Source of the DNA: Ruminococcaceae bacterium UBA1734
GTDB lineage: Bacteria > Bacillota > Clostridia > Oscillospirales > Acutalibacteraceae
Length of the DNA: 36,283 bases
Reading direction: 5' to 3'
Assembly (NCBI GenBank): GCA_002315765.1
Contig: DCIE01000039.1
Coordinates: 1-36,283, forward strand
Part shown: one piece after another, positions 18,901 to 27,286 of the stretch
Numbering within the stretch: the first letter of the stretch is position 1
How the letters are laid out: every line of letters begins with the position of its first letter
Program-made: the position numbers and the translations under genes
Notes under the pieces: model-generated
Database searches by the model: none
Seen by the model: only the letters and a program-made list of their open reading frames with translations
Told to the model about the DNA's origin: nothing

Positions 18901-20128
18901 GAGCAAGTCTTGTAATAAACACTTCGGAGGATTTTGCGTTAAAATACAACATTTTGTCTTGAATTGACTTTAATGTGAATTTTGTTTCATCGTAATCACT
19001 TACTTCGAGTTTGGCATCAGTACCATCGTATTTTGTCTCGCCCAGTCCTTTTTTGCCCTCGATAAACCAAGTTTCACTGCCAAATCCCCAATAGTCAAGA
19101 CCGTACTTAAAATCACCGTTTAAAGTAATCTCATTGTGTTGGTCATCATCGGATTTTTGAAGTGATACATTAAAAATATAACCCTCAATATTTTCGGCAA
19201 ATAAAAAGCCTATCATAACTGTTGCGGTATTGCTTGATTCATCCTTGTTCAATGTTGAAGGAATTGTGAAAGTATAAGAATATGTAGAATACCTACCGCT
19301 TATATCGGTTTTTGTCAATTGCTGTCCGATAGAGAGATTTTCACCGTTTTTATCAAATGCCACCACCGAACATTCGGCATTATTTGTCAGGCCGAAAGAA
19401 AGATTGTAAGAATCCCCGGGAACAAGGTCTACCTTTGTCATAAGGGAATCAGATGTCTTGGCATTAATATAAAGCATTTGGTCTTTATCAGCTTTGGGGC
19501 GTTTATTTTTCGGAAATTTCGTTTCATCAAAGGTGAGAACCTTTAATTGAAGCGTTTCGCTTATATTGGCAAATTCGGTTTTATTCTTTCCCGTTCCTGT
19601 TGAAACAAAGTTGGCGTCAGTTCCCCAAACCCAACTGTCAAGATACGGGTTGAAACTTCCGTTTTTATACAAATTAGTGTGTGTATTATCTCCGGATTTT
19701 TCCAAACTGAAATCAAATACATATCCGGATTTTCCTGTCTCAAAAGATAATCCTATGTATGCTTTTGTAGTATCGGCAGGAATTTTTACCGAATACTTAT
19801 AAAGGTCATACCTACCCTTGTCGGTTTTTGATATTAAGGTAGGATTAACCGATATATCCGAACGAGAATTATCTTTAGCCGCTACCGTAAAATTAGAAGA
19901 ACAGTTAGCTATTCCAAATGACAAATAATATGTTGCTTCTGCTTCTACTGTTATTTTTTGCATCAACGGACCGTTATTATTTGAATTTTTAAAATAAAGC
20001 ATCTTTTCAGGAGGTGTATAACTAAGTTCCTCTCCGAAAATCATAAATAAAGGCGACATTACGGAAAGAATAATTGAAATAATTACCACCGCTGAAATCA
20101 CAAATACCGATTGCTTTTTTAATTTCAT
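15926..20128 (-). CDS. Membrane-anchored surface protein with six tandem binding-like modules
   Basis: The protein has 1400 residues from the chosen ATG (20128, AAGGA 12 nt upstream); an ATG four codons earlier abuts the ribosome binding site. After a signal/anchor segment come six copies of a module of about 177 residues. Each opens with KMLYF, contains NNVxDFSV-like, YTYSFTIP-like and GLDYWxWG..WFIDFPGQ-like segments, and closes with DFDESKF. Then follow an Asn-rich linker, two Cna-B/carboxypeptidase-regulatory-like beta-sandwiches (SFTGTVF..TDENGQFEFTDVPEGDYEIY), an acidic linker, and a C-terminal transmembrane helix with a KKKLLKIK tail. No LPxTG is present. The modules are related to those of the dockerin protein. 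The likely role is cell-surface glycan binding next to the ABC importer. Confidence 0.75.
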   Translation of the reverse strand: MKLKKQSVFVISAVVIISIILSVMSPLFMIFGEELSYTPPEKMLYFKNSNNNGPLMQKITVEAEATYYLSFGIANCSSNFTVAAKDNSRSDISVNPTLISKTDKGRYDLYKYSVKIPADTTKAYIGLSFETGKSGYVFDFSLEKSGDNTHTNLYKNGSFNPYLDSWVWGTDANFVSTGTGKNKTEFANISETLQLKVLTFDETKFPKNKRPKADKDQMLYINAKTSDSLMTKVDLVPGDSYNLSFGLTNNAECSVVAFDKNGENLSIGQQLTKTDISGRYSTYSYTFTIPSTLNKDESSNTATVMIGFLFAENIEGYIFNVSLQKSDDDQHNEITLNGDFKYGLDYWGFGSETWFIEGKKGLGETKYDGTDAKLEVSDYDETKFTLKSIQDKMLYFNAKSSEVFITRLALVPGETYNFTFAMTNNVTDFSVLAKNDSRSTVAVGVEAKSPVVYDKYNVYTYSLTIPSNMTTDAGGGKALVFVGLAFLNRCEGYLISAQLENADDATHTNLITNNDFKAGLNNWSWGYNWFVNFPSQKGFGHFFFEDTSAKLQVMNYDESKFLLEAPKKQMLYFNGKNKDPFVSRLGLIPGEKYKISFSLTNNVVDFSVVATNDSRNELSINSKEESKDIKDKYTNYTYSFTVPSGMNADAGGGKALVFIGLSFPVGTEGYLFDLSIEKDGDTQHTELLANGKFKSGLDYWAWGYTWFIDFPGQKGKGFSKYDGTDAKLEVMDFDESKFTLKAPEKPKDKMLYFKNETSGPLSQRVVVEKGTKYYYSFYVSKNVVGAKISAKTNDSPARNSMSINANLLEKKDEGKHTYYKYEFTIPETFKTEPEKTTNFAFVGVSFITGYDGYFYNPKLVRADDETEKQILKNADFKSGLDYWDWDYSWFIDFPGQLGLGKTEYTTKSKDELKVMDFDESVFSTEIPDIPISNHRMLYFRNGANPSLFALRVASKPGSTYVLTYSTFCTDDVNISVATDGDRNGISTKAQLVGDPVEHGNYTTYTYKFTLPNTYSQEEKFIFVGVKIPYYAEGYIFDMSCYLADDKDKTELFTNPGFMKDLDGWIWGWDAWFGLGGNWQPSGMTKWTNGIGLIKVMDYDSTKFDELIADINKDDGVWWTKEDYDQNNANNNMDLGSAVLKGSFKDNKNNPIVNRKMILRSDEHSYNVYTDKSGNFAFNNIIPGIYELFSLDDNGNEVSTGFYELIEDGDILTVPLVTDISGLEVKTVAKNTKKDTGNSNEEIEYIYEEVVEDDDSNIVETDEKVEDEDPEVLVSFTGTVFTSKLKTVPNLKLYLRDFGEVTTDENGQFEFTDVPEGDYEIYTVLSNNKEYVFRTVSLKKNIKLAVKLKYDVSDNLKDTESKSGNSSLIILISAISAGVLLLGVGGTTFILIRKKKLLKIK
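16803..20008 (-). repeat. Six tandem repeats of about 530 bp (177 residues)
   Basis: The KMLYF-like start of each unit recurs near 20005, 19480, 18955, 18425, 17885 and 17325 (minus strand), a period of 525-560 bp. The central copies (3 and 4) are the most alike, sharing ADAGGGKALVF(I/V)GL, which suggests recent duplication within the array. Confidence 0.8.
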
Positions 20129-20150
20129 AATTAAAACCATTCCTTATAAA

Positions 20151-21038
20151 TTATTCCCAACGCTTTATGCAGTATTTTTGGTATAAGAAGTACAATGCGC
20201 CTATTACACATAATACAATGACAAAATAAATCCAAAGCATTGCCGAACTGTTTCCGTAGTCTTGACCGACCATTAACTCATACGCCCTTGCAACTACCGT
20301 GTTTTCCAAATCTGAAAACAGTTCAATCATTGTATATATCAATGTTAATGAGATTATATGGCGAAGACTCGGCACTGTTATGTACCAAAATTCCTCCCAT
20401 TTATTTGCACCTTCAATTTTCGACACCTCATAAAACGATGCCGGAATACTCTGAAGTCCTGCTAAAAACAGAATTGTTTGAACTCCGCATTTCCAAACCA
20501 AAACAATGGTGTTTGAAAGTAGGAATACTAAAATAGGTTTGATTTGCGTGGGTACGCTGATATTTTGAAGTATCTGAGCATAGTTTATTATTCCGGTGCC
20601 CTCTTCCCCTGAGGAGAATAAAGGCATAGTAATAAAGTCGCTGTTTAACATCTTCATAACAACGGAATTCGCCATTATTACCGGCAAAAAGAATATTGCT
20701 CTGAAAACTGTTCGTCCCTTAAATTTTTGATTTAGCAAAACGGCAAGAATAACACTTAAAGAAATAATAACCGGCAAGGAATAAAACATCATTCCTATAG
20801 AATCTCTGAGTTGGTCCACAAAATTCGGGTCTAAAAGAAGAAGGTTTTTAAAATATTTAAGTCCGACATATTTTGTAACAATTTTTCCGGGTTCTATTCT
20901 GACATTGTTAAATCCGTACCATATAGAACTTGCAAGAGGTACAATAAAGAACAAAAACATTCCCAAAAGCCAATGGATAACAAATGTATATCCAACCCGG
21001 CGTCTGTTTCTATTAAGATTACTTTTTGATTTCTTCAT
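20151..21038 (-). CDS. Sugar ABC transporter permease, MalF/UgpA type
   Basis: This inner-membrane permease subunit of a carbohydrate importer has about 295 residues and six predicted membrane helices. Its cytoplasmic EAA loop is FYEVSKIEGANKWEEFWYITVP, which docks the ATPase, though the EAA triplet itself is degenerate (YEVSK). The ATG at 21038 has AGGAGG 7 nt upstream, so a GTG start further up (21053) is not preferred. The start overlaps the end of the DUF5696-type gene by about 20 bp, indicating translational coupling. No MalG partner adjoins it; the unpaired MalG-type permease and solute-binding lipoprotein at 33.4-35.9 kb are the natural partners, on the far side of a complete second transporter. 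Confidence 0.9.
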   Translation of the reverse strand: MKKSKSNLNRNRRRVGYTFVIHWLLGMFLFFIVPLASSIWYGFNNVRIEPGKIVTKYVGLKYFKNLLLLDPNFVDQLRDSIGMMFYSLPVIISLSVILAVLLNQKFKGRTVFRAIFFLPVIMANSVVMKMLNSDFITMPLFSSGEEGTGIINYAQILQNISVPTQIKPILVFLLSNTIVLVWKCGVQTILFLAGLQSIPASFYEVSKIEGANKWEEFWYITVPSLRHIISLTLIYTMIELFSDLENTVVARAYELMVGQDYGNSSAMLWIYFVIVLCVIGALYFLYQKYCIKRWE

Positions 21039-23259
21039 CTTTGCCCTCCTCACCTAATACAAAAGAATAAGGTTCAAGTTCACCTGAAGGTGAGTCTTTT
21101 TTCGTTTCGGTCAGGTTGGAATAAAGTATCACTCCACCTTCATAAGTTGAAACCGACACTCCGTTTTTCAGTGTTTTATAATTGATAAATTTTAATTTTG
21201 AAATTTTTTGATATATATCCTGAAAATCACTATTAAAAATCTTGGAACCGATAATATTTTTGTTGTCATCATAAACCGTTCCGTAAAGCGGATATTCGTT
21301 TAAATCATCAGAATCGGAAATGTATCTTGAAGTAAGTGTAAAGGAGGCGCCCATACCGTAAGCCAAAGACCTAACAACACACAAATCAAGATTTTCAGAT
21401 GTATTAACCGACTCGCCATACATTGTCTTATAGGAATGATAAACCATTTGATAGAAAGGTATTTCCTTATCTAATTCACTGTAATCACCGCAGGTGGAAA
21501 CCGTATCAAAAATGACATCGGAATTTGCCACCGCATAGCTGTTGGCGTTTGATACAGCAACGGTTTTATTATTCTTCTTAATATTTTTTATTATTTTATT
21601 GACATCTGATTCAATTTTGTTTTTATTAATGTAATTATCATTGGAATAATCCGAAAAAGCAATTGAACCCAATGTTGATAAACTAACCGAATTAATACCG
21701 TATTTGTTGGATTTCTTAAGTGCTTTGTTTGCGGCTTTATCAAGAGAATCCCGTGCAATAATATAATAAGGATTATCCTCATCCATTATTCTTGTGGGTG
21801 TAATGGCATAATGCACGGCTTTATATTTAATTGCAGTCTTTGAAACATCTCGGATAAGTGAAAAACCGTTTCCGGATTTTGCAAAGCTTACGATATCAAA
21901 ATCCACAAAAGTCTTGCTGTGTTTTGATAAAAGCGCTGATAAATCCGATTTGCTTCCGTAGGCAGACAAGAAACTGCTTCCACCTGCAATTTTTCCCGGT
22001 CTTATTCCCTTATCACCATATCCCATTAATCGAACAACGGGTTCGGATGAGCTATTCTGCGAAAGTTCCGAAATAATACTCTCGGCTTCTTTAAAGGTAG
22101 TCAATGCTTTAATTTCTTTTTTAGGAACACCGAGAATTGATTTTGTTATTCCCGTTCCACCTAAAAATGTTAAACTATATGGCGATTCATCAACACTACT
22201 CTCGGTTAGCATATTATTGGCAATTAGGTATTCACGGTATTTATTTGCCATACCGGAATAACCGGCATCATTACCGTAAAGAGGATAATAGCCAACCGTC
22301 ATTCGTTCTTTGATAATGTTGTCATTAACCCTGCTTGTTGTACCTTGCGATTTACCGTGATATGTAAAGAAAAATCTATCGTAACCGCGAACATAGAATG
22401 TGGTGCCGACATTTGAGTATCCAAGTCTATCATTACCGGCTTGTGCCTCAATTACGGCACTTCCCGCACCTTCTTCAATAATTCCCAATAATGCTTTTCC
22501 GTTACCGGATGCTCCGAAAACAGGAAGCCTTGCGGATTCATCGGCAACAAAATCAGTTGGAACCTGCCTTGCACCGTCATCGCCGTAAACCTCCGCTGAA
22601 TATGTACGAACGCCTTTTGAGTTTTCAGCAGTATTCATTAAAGCACCACAACCCGAGGGGACAAAAAGATAACCATTTTCGGCATCGTTTTTCATACTGC
22701 AAAAATTCGGCGTTAATGTTACCGAAACAAGTTTATAGTCGGTTCCGTCTTCAAGTATTCTATTTCCGTCAATTGATACTGAAATCGAGTCTTCTCTTAT
22801 TGTATATTCAACCGGAACTGCAATTCGGTATTTTTGGAAAAAATATGTAACTCTTATTCCGTTTTCTATTTTCTTACAGGCAATACTGCCGTTATTTTCG
22901 AGTTGTTCATAGCTTGTAACTGTATCCCATTTTAATGTTTTTGTATTTGCAACTGTTATTGAAATAGGACTGTTTCCGTTCGCACTTTCACTTCCGTTTA
23001 AAAATTCGTCATACAAAATATCTGACCAATAACTTTTATTTGATAATGATTTGTAGATAACTGCTCTTGCTTCTTCGTCCCAATCAAGTTCAAAATTTGA
23101 ATTTGATGCCAGTTCTTGAGAAGACAAAATTGCCGATTTAATGCTTCTGTAAGCATTTCCGACATTTTCACTTTCACCGCATCCCGCAAAAACAGCAGAA
23201 AGAAGACTTATTATCAAAATGATAGAAAAAGTTTTGATAATACGATTACATCTACCCAT
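21019..23259 (-). CDS. DUF5696-type lipoprotein
   Basis: The protein has 746 residues from the ATG at 23259, with GGTGAG about 7 nt upstream; an ATG five codons earlier abuts an AAGGT and is less likely. The signal peptide ends in a lipobox (AVFAGC, Cys27), so it is anchored outside the membrane. The body has a galactose-mutarotase-like beta region (about 90-330), then a probable barrel. The segment NDAGYSGMANKYREYLIANN is characteristic of DUF5696 proteins, whose function is unknown and which I recall occurring beside sugar ABC transporters and Yip1 proteins in Paenibacillus and Clostridia. A surface glycosidase-like or glycan-handling role is inference. Confidence 0.75.
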   Translation of the reverse strand: MGRCNRIIKTFSIILIISLLSAVFAGCGESENVGNAYRSIKSAILSSQELASNSNFELDWDEEARAVIYKSLSNKSYWSDILYDEFLNGSESANGNSPISITVANTKTLKWDTVTSYEQLENNGSIACKKIENGIRVTYFFQKYRIAVPVEYTIREDSISVSIDGNRILEDGTDYKLVSVTLTPNFCSMKNDAENGYLFVPSGCGALMNTAENSKGVRTYSAEVYGDDGARQVPTDFVADESARLPVFGASGNGKALLGIIEEGAGSAVIEAQAGNDRLGYSNVGTTFYVRGYDRFFFTYHGKSQGTTSRVNDNIIKERMTVGYYPLYGNDAGYSGMANKYREYLIANNMLTESSVDESPYSLTFLGGTGITKSILGVPKKEIKALTTFKEAESIISELSQNSSSEPVVRLMGYGDKGIRPGKIAGGSSFLSAYGSKSDLSALLSKHSKTFVDFDIVSFAKSGNGFSLIRDVSKTAIKYKAVHYAITPTRIMDEDNPYYIIARDSLDKAANKALKKSNKYGINSVSLSTLGSIAFSDYSNDNYINKNKIESDVNKIIKNIKKNNKTVAVSNANSYAVANSDVIFDTVSTCGDYSELDKEIPFYQMVYHSYKTMYGESVNTSENLDLCVVRSLAYGMGASFTLTSRYISDSDDLNEYPLYGTVYDDNKNIIGSKIFNSDFQDIYQKISKLKFINYKTLKNGVSVSTYEGGVILYSNLTETKKDSPSGELEPYSFVLGEEGKDEEIKK

Positions 23260-23295
23260 TATCAGTCTCACCATACCTTAACGAAAATTGAATTA

Positions 23296-25419
23296 TCACC
23301 TATGAACTACCTCTTCATATATCGAAACAATAAATGAACCGAATTGTACGATAAGAATAGCACACATTAAAATAACAAAAAGAACCAAAATCATCATTAA
23401 CAAAACCACAACAGATGTAAGAATGATTTTAAAGAAGTCATATTCGTGGACCTTTATCATTGCAACGCAAAGCAAAAAGAATGTTAATATAAGAACTGCA
23501 TTTTGAAATCCTGAAACAATACTACTGCTTGAAAGCGGCAGGAAGTTTGAGAGTATTACCTTAACAAAAAGGAATATTACCCAAGGCGTTATTGCGTAAC
23601 AGGTTGACACATAAACATCCTTAAATGTACCTTTTCCGTTAAACATTGAACAAACCAGCCAATTGCAAACGGACCACAAAAGCAATAAACCGACAGAACT
23701 TGCCAATGTAAACAAAGCATTATAATTTCTTAAAAGCGTATTAGAATACAAAAATCCGGATGCGATTACATTAAGTACCGATGCTATGTAAAACAATACC
23801 GTAATTGTAATAGCAATTTTATATGAGCCTAATTTTTTATATTTTAACTGCTCAAAAGAATCAAACGGATGAAAAATCACTCTGGAATAAAGCTTAAATT
23901 TTTCATTTTTAATAAGTTTAATGTTTTTTCTTCTTAAATAAACAATCAATAATATTATACCGACAATTATCAAAGACAATAAAACTATTATCAAAACAAA
24001 ATGGTCGGCAATACTCTGTGTTACAATCTCCTGCCAAGCAAGGTCGTAAACCGAGTAATCCAAAGCGGTTTTAGCAGCGTCTAATGCTTCACGGTATTTT
24101 CCTTCGCTGTAATATGCCATTGAAAGTCCGCGATATGCAAGTTGGCAATTTCGGTTTTGAGTCAATACCTTTTGCCAAAGTTCCTTTGCTTCAAGATAAT
24201 CTCCGCTGATAAAAAGATTTTCCGCTTTTCGGATAAGTGTTCCGTATTCGGTAGTGCCGAAAATTGTAATTGATTTTTTATCACTATCGGCAACAATAAC
24301 GGAATTGTCGTTAAAGGTTAAAGCAACAGGATTTTTAAATATTCCAAGTCTTTTTCCCTGTGCGAAACCTCCGCCGAAAGCTGACAACAAATTGCACTGG
24401 GAGTCATAAACATATATGTAACCGTTTCCTCGGTCAAGTGCAAATATATAATTATCCTCACTGACGGCAACCGAAACAATTTCCTGTACACCGGCACCTT
24501 CGGCATGTTCTTTTTCCAAGAAATCAACACCTGAAGATGACTCAAAGTCGCCTTTTAAATTTCTCTTCATAAGGATATTATCGCCACTTGGACTGATTTT
24601 CTTTATTTGTCCGACATTTTGATTTCCATACACGGACGAACTAAGACTTCCGGTGCAGGTAACCATAAAATCTTCGGGGTCAAAACACAAATCGGCAAAA
24701 GAATAAGGCAGTTTTTTTACCGATGCGGATTTCTTTGCGTCATTACTCGTTAACTTTTGCCAAAGAAAAGAAAGTGTATCAAGTGCTGAACTTTCCACGG
24801 TGTTAGAACCGTAAAATCCCATAAATTCGTAGTCAGGGCTGTAAATTAAAGCACCGTAATAACAACCTACACTTAAAACATATAAGTAACCTTGACCGTC
24901 TTTTGCAACCGAAGACGGCTGATACAAAAAGTCATCGGGAATAAGGTCGGAAACAGGGGCATCAAGTATCTTTTTTACCACTCCGTTTAAATCGGTAATA
25001 ATTATGCGCTTATTGTCCGTATCGGCAATATAAAGCAAGTTATCTGTATCGCAAAAAATACCCTTTGCACCTTTAAAGTTTTCTTCATTACCTTTTTTAT
25101 TTTTAATTTTTATTTCATTACAAGAGGTGTAATCCTTGTTGAAATGCCAAATTCTGGACTCATCGCCACATAATAAATATGTATCTCCGGATTTATTGCA
25201 ATAAATATCGGTTATTCCGTCAAATGCCTCGGAAATTCCAAAAGATGCCGAGGTCAATTCACAAGTTGCTGAGTACATTTCTCTTGAAAGTCTGATTTCG
25301 GTTGTGCTTCCCGGAACATCAACTCTCGTATAAGTTTCGCTTGATGCGGCACTTACCGAAATAGAAGAAGCTAAAACTGCACAAATAATAAGAACTGAAA
25401 TAATAATTCGTTTAAACAA
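23296..25419 (-). CDS. Membrane protein with signal peptide, NHL-type propeller, TPR and Yip1 domain
   Basis: The 707-residue protein starts at TTG (25417-25419) with AGGAAGG upstream and no ATG in position. A signal peptide (MFKRIIISVLIICAVLASSI) is followed by NHL-like propeller blades (about 60-395), for example NLLYIADTDNKRIIITDLNG and SVIVADSDKKSITIF. Next comes a TPR-like pair (about 400-460: AENLFISGDYLEAKELWQKV and LAYRGLSMAYYSEGKYREAL), one transmembrane helix (about 475-495), and a C-terminal Yip1-like domain of about five helices beginning FHPFDSFEQLKYKK. The propeller and TPR are predicted outside the cell, with Yip1 in the membrane. The function is unknown. Its position between a permease pair and a DUF5696-type lipoprotein suggests an accessory or sensing part of the importer. 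Confidence 0.8.
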   Translation of the reverse strand: MFKRIIISVLIICAVLASSISVSAASSETYTRVDVPGSTTEIRLSREMYSATCELTSASFGISEAFDGITDIYCNKSGDTYLLCGDESRIWHFNKDYTSCNEIKIKNKKGNEENFKGAKGIFCDTDNLLYIADTDNKRIIITDLNGVVKKILDAPVSDLIPDDFLYQPSSVAKDGQGYLYVLSVGCYYGALIYSPDYEFMGFYGSNTVESSALDTLSFLWQKLTSNDAKKSASVKKLPYSFADLCFDPEDFMVTCTGSLSSSVYGNQNVGQIKKISPSGDNILMKRNLKGDFESSSGVDFLEKEHAEGAGVQEIVSVAVSEDNYIFALDRGNGYIYVYDSQCNLLSAFGGGFAQGKRLGIFKNPVALTFNDNSVIVADSDKKSITIFGTTEYGTLIRKAENLFISGDYLEAKELWQKVLTQNRNCQLAYRGLSMAYYSEGKYREALDAAKTALDYSVYDLAWQEIVTQSIADHFVLIIVLLSLIIVGIILLIVYLRRKNIKLIKNEKFKLYSRVIFHPFDSFEQLKYKKLGSYKIAITITVLFYIASVLNVIASGFLYSNTLLRNYNALFTLASSVGLLLLWSVCNWLVCSMFNGKGTFKDVYVSTCYAITPWVIFLFVKVILSNFLPLSSSSIVSGFQNAVLILTFFLLCVAMIKVHEYDFFKIILTSVVVLLMMILVLFVILMCAILIVQFGSFIVSIYEEVVHR

Positions 25420-25445
25420 GCCCTACTACCTTCCTCTCAAAATTC

Positions 25446-26309
25446 CTAACCTTTTATACCGGAACTGCTCATTGTTTCCAAAACATTACTTTGTGTAAAC
25501 AAAAATACAACAATTGGCGGTATCATTAATATTACGGTTATTGCCATAGAACTGCCTTGACGGGCAATTCCTCCGGCGGCAACCGAACTCATAACATAGG
25601 GCAATGTTTTAAGGTCTTCGCTGAAAATTGTTCCGCCGGGAACGGTTGACCACATTGCCTGAAAGGAAAATAAAAGCACCGTCATCCAAGCCGGTTTCAT
25701 AATCGGCATTATTATTCTCCAGTACATACTTATAACACCGGCACCGTCAATTCTTGCGGCTTCGAGCAAAGTATCGCTTATACTCGCATCCATAAACTGC
25801 TTCATTAAGAAACAGTTTACAGCCGATGCAATTGCAGGAAGAATGTATGCCCAATATGTATCAATCATTCCGAGTTTTGAAAATATCAAATACTGCGGTA
25901 CTCCGAGGGTTACAGTATTATAAAGCATCATTATTTGAACTAAATTAAAATAAACATTTCTCTCCCCGATTTGCGATTTTGAAAATGTAAAAGCAGCCAT
26001 CGAGCCTACAATTATCGACAAAAATGTTGAAACAACCGTTATTAATAAACTGTTAAATGTATATCTTGAAATAGGTATTTGCAGGTTACTAAGCAAAGCC
26101 GGTAAGGCTCTGAAATTGGCAAATGTAGGTCTTGCAACAAAAAATCTCGGAGGGAAAATAAGTAGTTCGTCTAATGGCTTAATTGAAGTTATTATGCAAT
26201 AAAACAAAGGGAAAACCATAAATAATCCCATTAAGATAAGTATTGTAAAATAGCCGATGTTTCCGAGTTTTGAACGGGTATATCTTCTATATTGTGAACG
26301 CTTGGCCAA
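25446..26309 (-). CDS. Carbohydrate ABC transporter permease, MalG type
   Basis: This is the second permease half of the inner importer, about 287 residues with six membrane helices, the EAA loop LLEAARIDGAGVISMYWRIIMP and the conserved KPLDELLIFPP segment after helix 1. Two TTG codons are possible starts; the one at 26309 is favoured because AGGAG lies 9 nt upstream, whereas the TTG at 26318 touches the AGGAG. It pairs with the MalF-type permease directly upstream. No ATPase gene is nearby, as is usual for Firmicutes sugar importers that share one ATPase. Confidence 0.92.
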   Translation of the reverse strand: MAKRSQYRRYTRSKLGNIGYFTILILMGLFMVFPLFYCIITSIKPLDELLIFPPRFFVARPTFANFRALPALLSNLQIPISRYTFNSLLITVVSTFLSIIVGSMAAFTFSKSQIGERNVYFNLVQIMMLYNTVTLGVPQYLIFSKLGMIDTYWAYILPAIASAVNCFLMKQFMDASISDTLLEAARIDGAGVISMYWRIIMPIMKPAWMTVLLFSFQAMWSTVPGGTIFSEDLKTLPYVMSSVAAGGIARQGSSMAITVILMIPPIVVFLFTQSNVLETMSSSGIKG

Positions 26310-26340
26310 AAAATCCAACTCCTAACATTAACGAATTATC

Positions 26341-27285
26341 CTATGTATCACTCTTACCAATTAAATTAAGCAATGCACCTATCGCATACCTGAAAATAAT
26401 AATAACCGCAAATAAAAATACAGATAAAGCAGCAGCATAACCCATTTCATACCGTTCTGTACCCACATCGGCGATTAGTGAAACCAATGTATCAACAGAA
26501 TTATTAACACTTGGGTATCCGACCAATGTTTTTTGTAATGAACTCATGGAAAACGCGGCTTGAATTTGCATAACCGCACTAAACAAAAGAATTGTTTTCA
26601 TTGAAGGCAGTGTAATATACCAAAGTTCGTGCCATCTCGTCTTAATGCCGTCTATAGCACCTGCTTCATAAAGTTCGGTATTAACATTTTGGAGTCCGGC
26701 AATATTGGCAAGGAAAGAAATTCCCATACTCATCCATAATTGAATAATTACAATAATCGTAAAATTGTACTCGGGTTGCTGAAACCACTGTATAGGCTCG
26801 GTTATCATACCGAAGCTTATCAGTATGTTGTTAATATAAGCATAGCTGTCGCCTGAGAACATAATTTGCCAAATATAAAGGGCATTTCCAACCAAAGAAG
26901 GCACATAGAAAATGAATGTCAAAAACACTCTGACAGGGGTTGGAAACTCGTTTATCATCCAGGCGAGTAAAAATGCTAAAATATAACCTCCCGGTCCCAC
27001 GAGCACTGCGAATTTAAAGGTTGTTCCTACAACCTTAATAAAAGTCCTATCATCAGTGAACATTCTTACATAGTTCTTAATTCCGAGAAAGATAGGTGTT
27101 GATACCATATCATAATCAAAGAAACTGAGAACCATTGAAGAAAGAACAGGTAAAATATTAAACAAAAAGAAGAATGCCATAAAAGGAAAAACTATTAGTC
27201 TAAAAGCTAAATTTTCCTTAACAAGACGCTTTTTATTTAAGGATTTATTTTTCAAAACTTTCGCCTCTTTCATACTTGTTAACAT
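26341..27285 (-). CDS. Sugar ABC transporter permease, MalF type
   Basis: The protein has about 314 residues from the ATG at 27285, one nucleotide after the stop of the large solute-binding protein gene; AATAGGTAA covering that stop serves as ribosome binding site. An ATG further up (27330) would overlap that gene and has no clear site. It has six or so membrane helices, the EAA-type loop ELYEAGAIDGIKTRWHELWYITLP and the usual FLFNILPVLSSMVLSFFDYD first helix. It partners the MalG-type permease 30 bp downstream. Confidence 0.9.
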   Translation of the reverse strand: MLTSMKEAKVLKNKSLNKKRLVKENLAFRLIVFPFMAFFFLFNILPVLSSMVLSFFDYDMVSTPIFLGIKNYVRMFTDDRTFIKVVGTTFKFAVLVGPGGYILAFLLAWMINEFPTPVRVFLTFIFYVPSLVGNALYIWQIMFSGDSYAYINNILISFGMITEPIQWFQQPEYNFTIIVIIQLWMSMGISFLANIAGLQNVNTELYEAGAIDGIKTRWHELWYITLPSMKTILLFSAVMQIQAAFSMSSLQKTLVGYPSVNNSVDTLVSLIADVGTERYEMGYAAALSVFLFAVIIIFRYAIGALLNLIGKSDT

Positions 27286-27286
27286 T

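Noticed and set aside
15926..20128. Six-module protein considered as a cohesin scaffoldin
   Set aside because: The modules lack the look of cohesins and match the binding-like modules of the dockerin protein itself; a dockerin would not be expected to share modules with its scaffold in this way.
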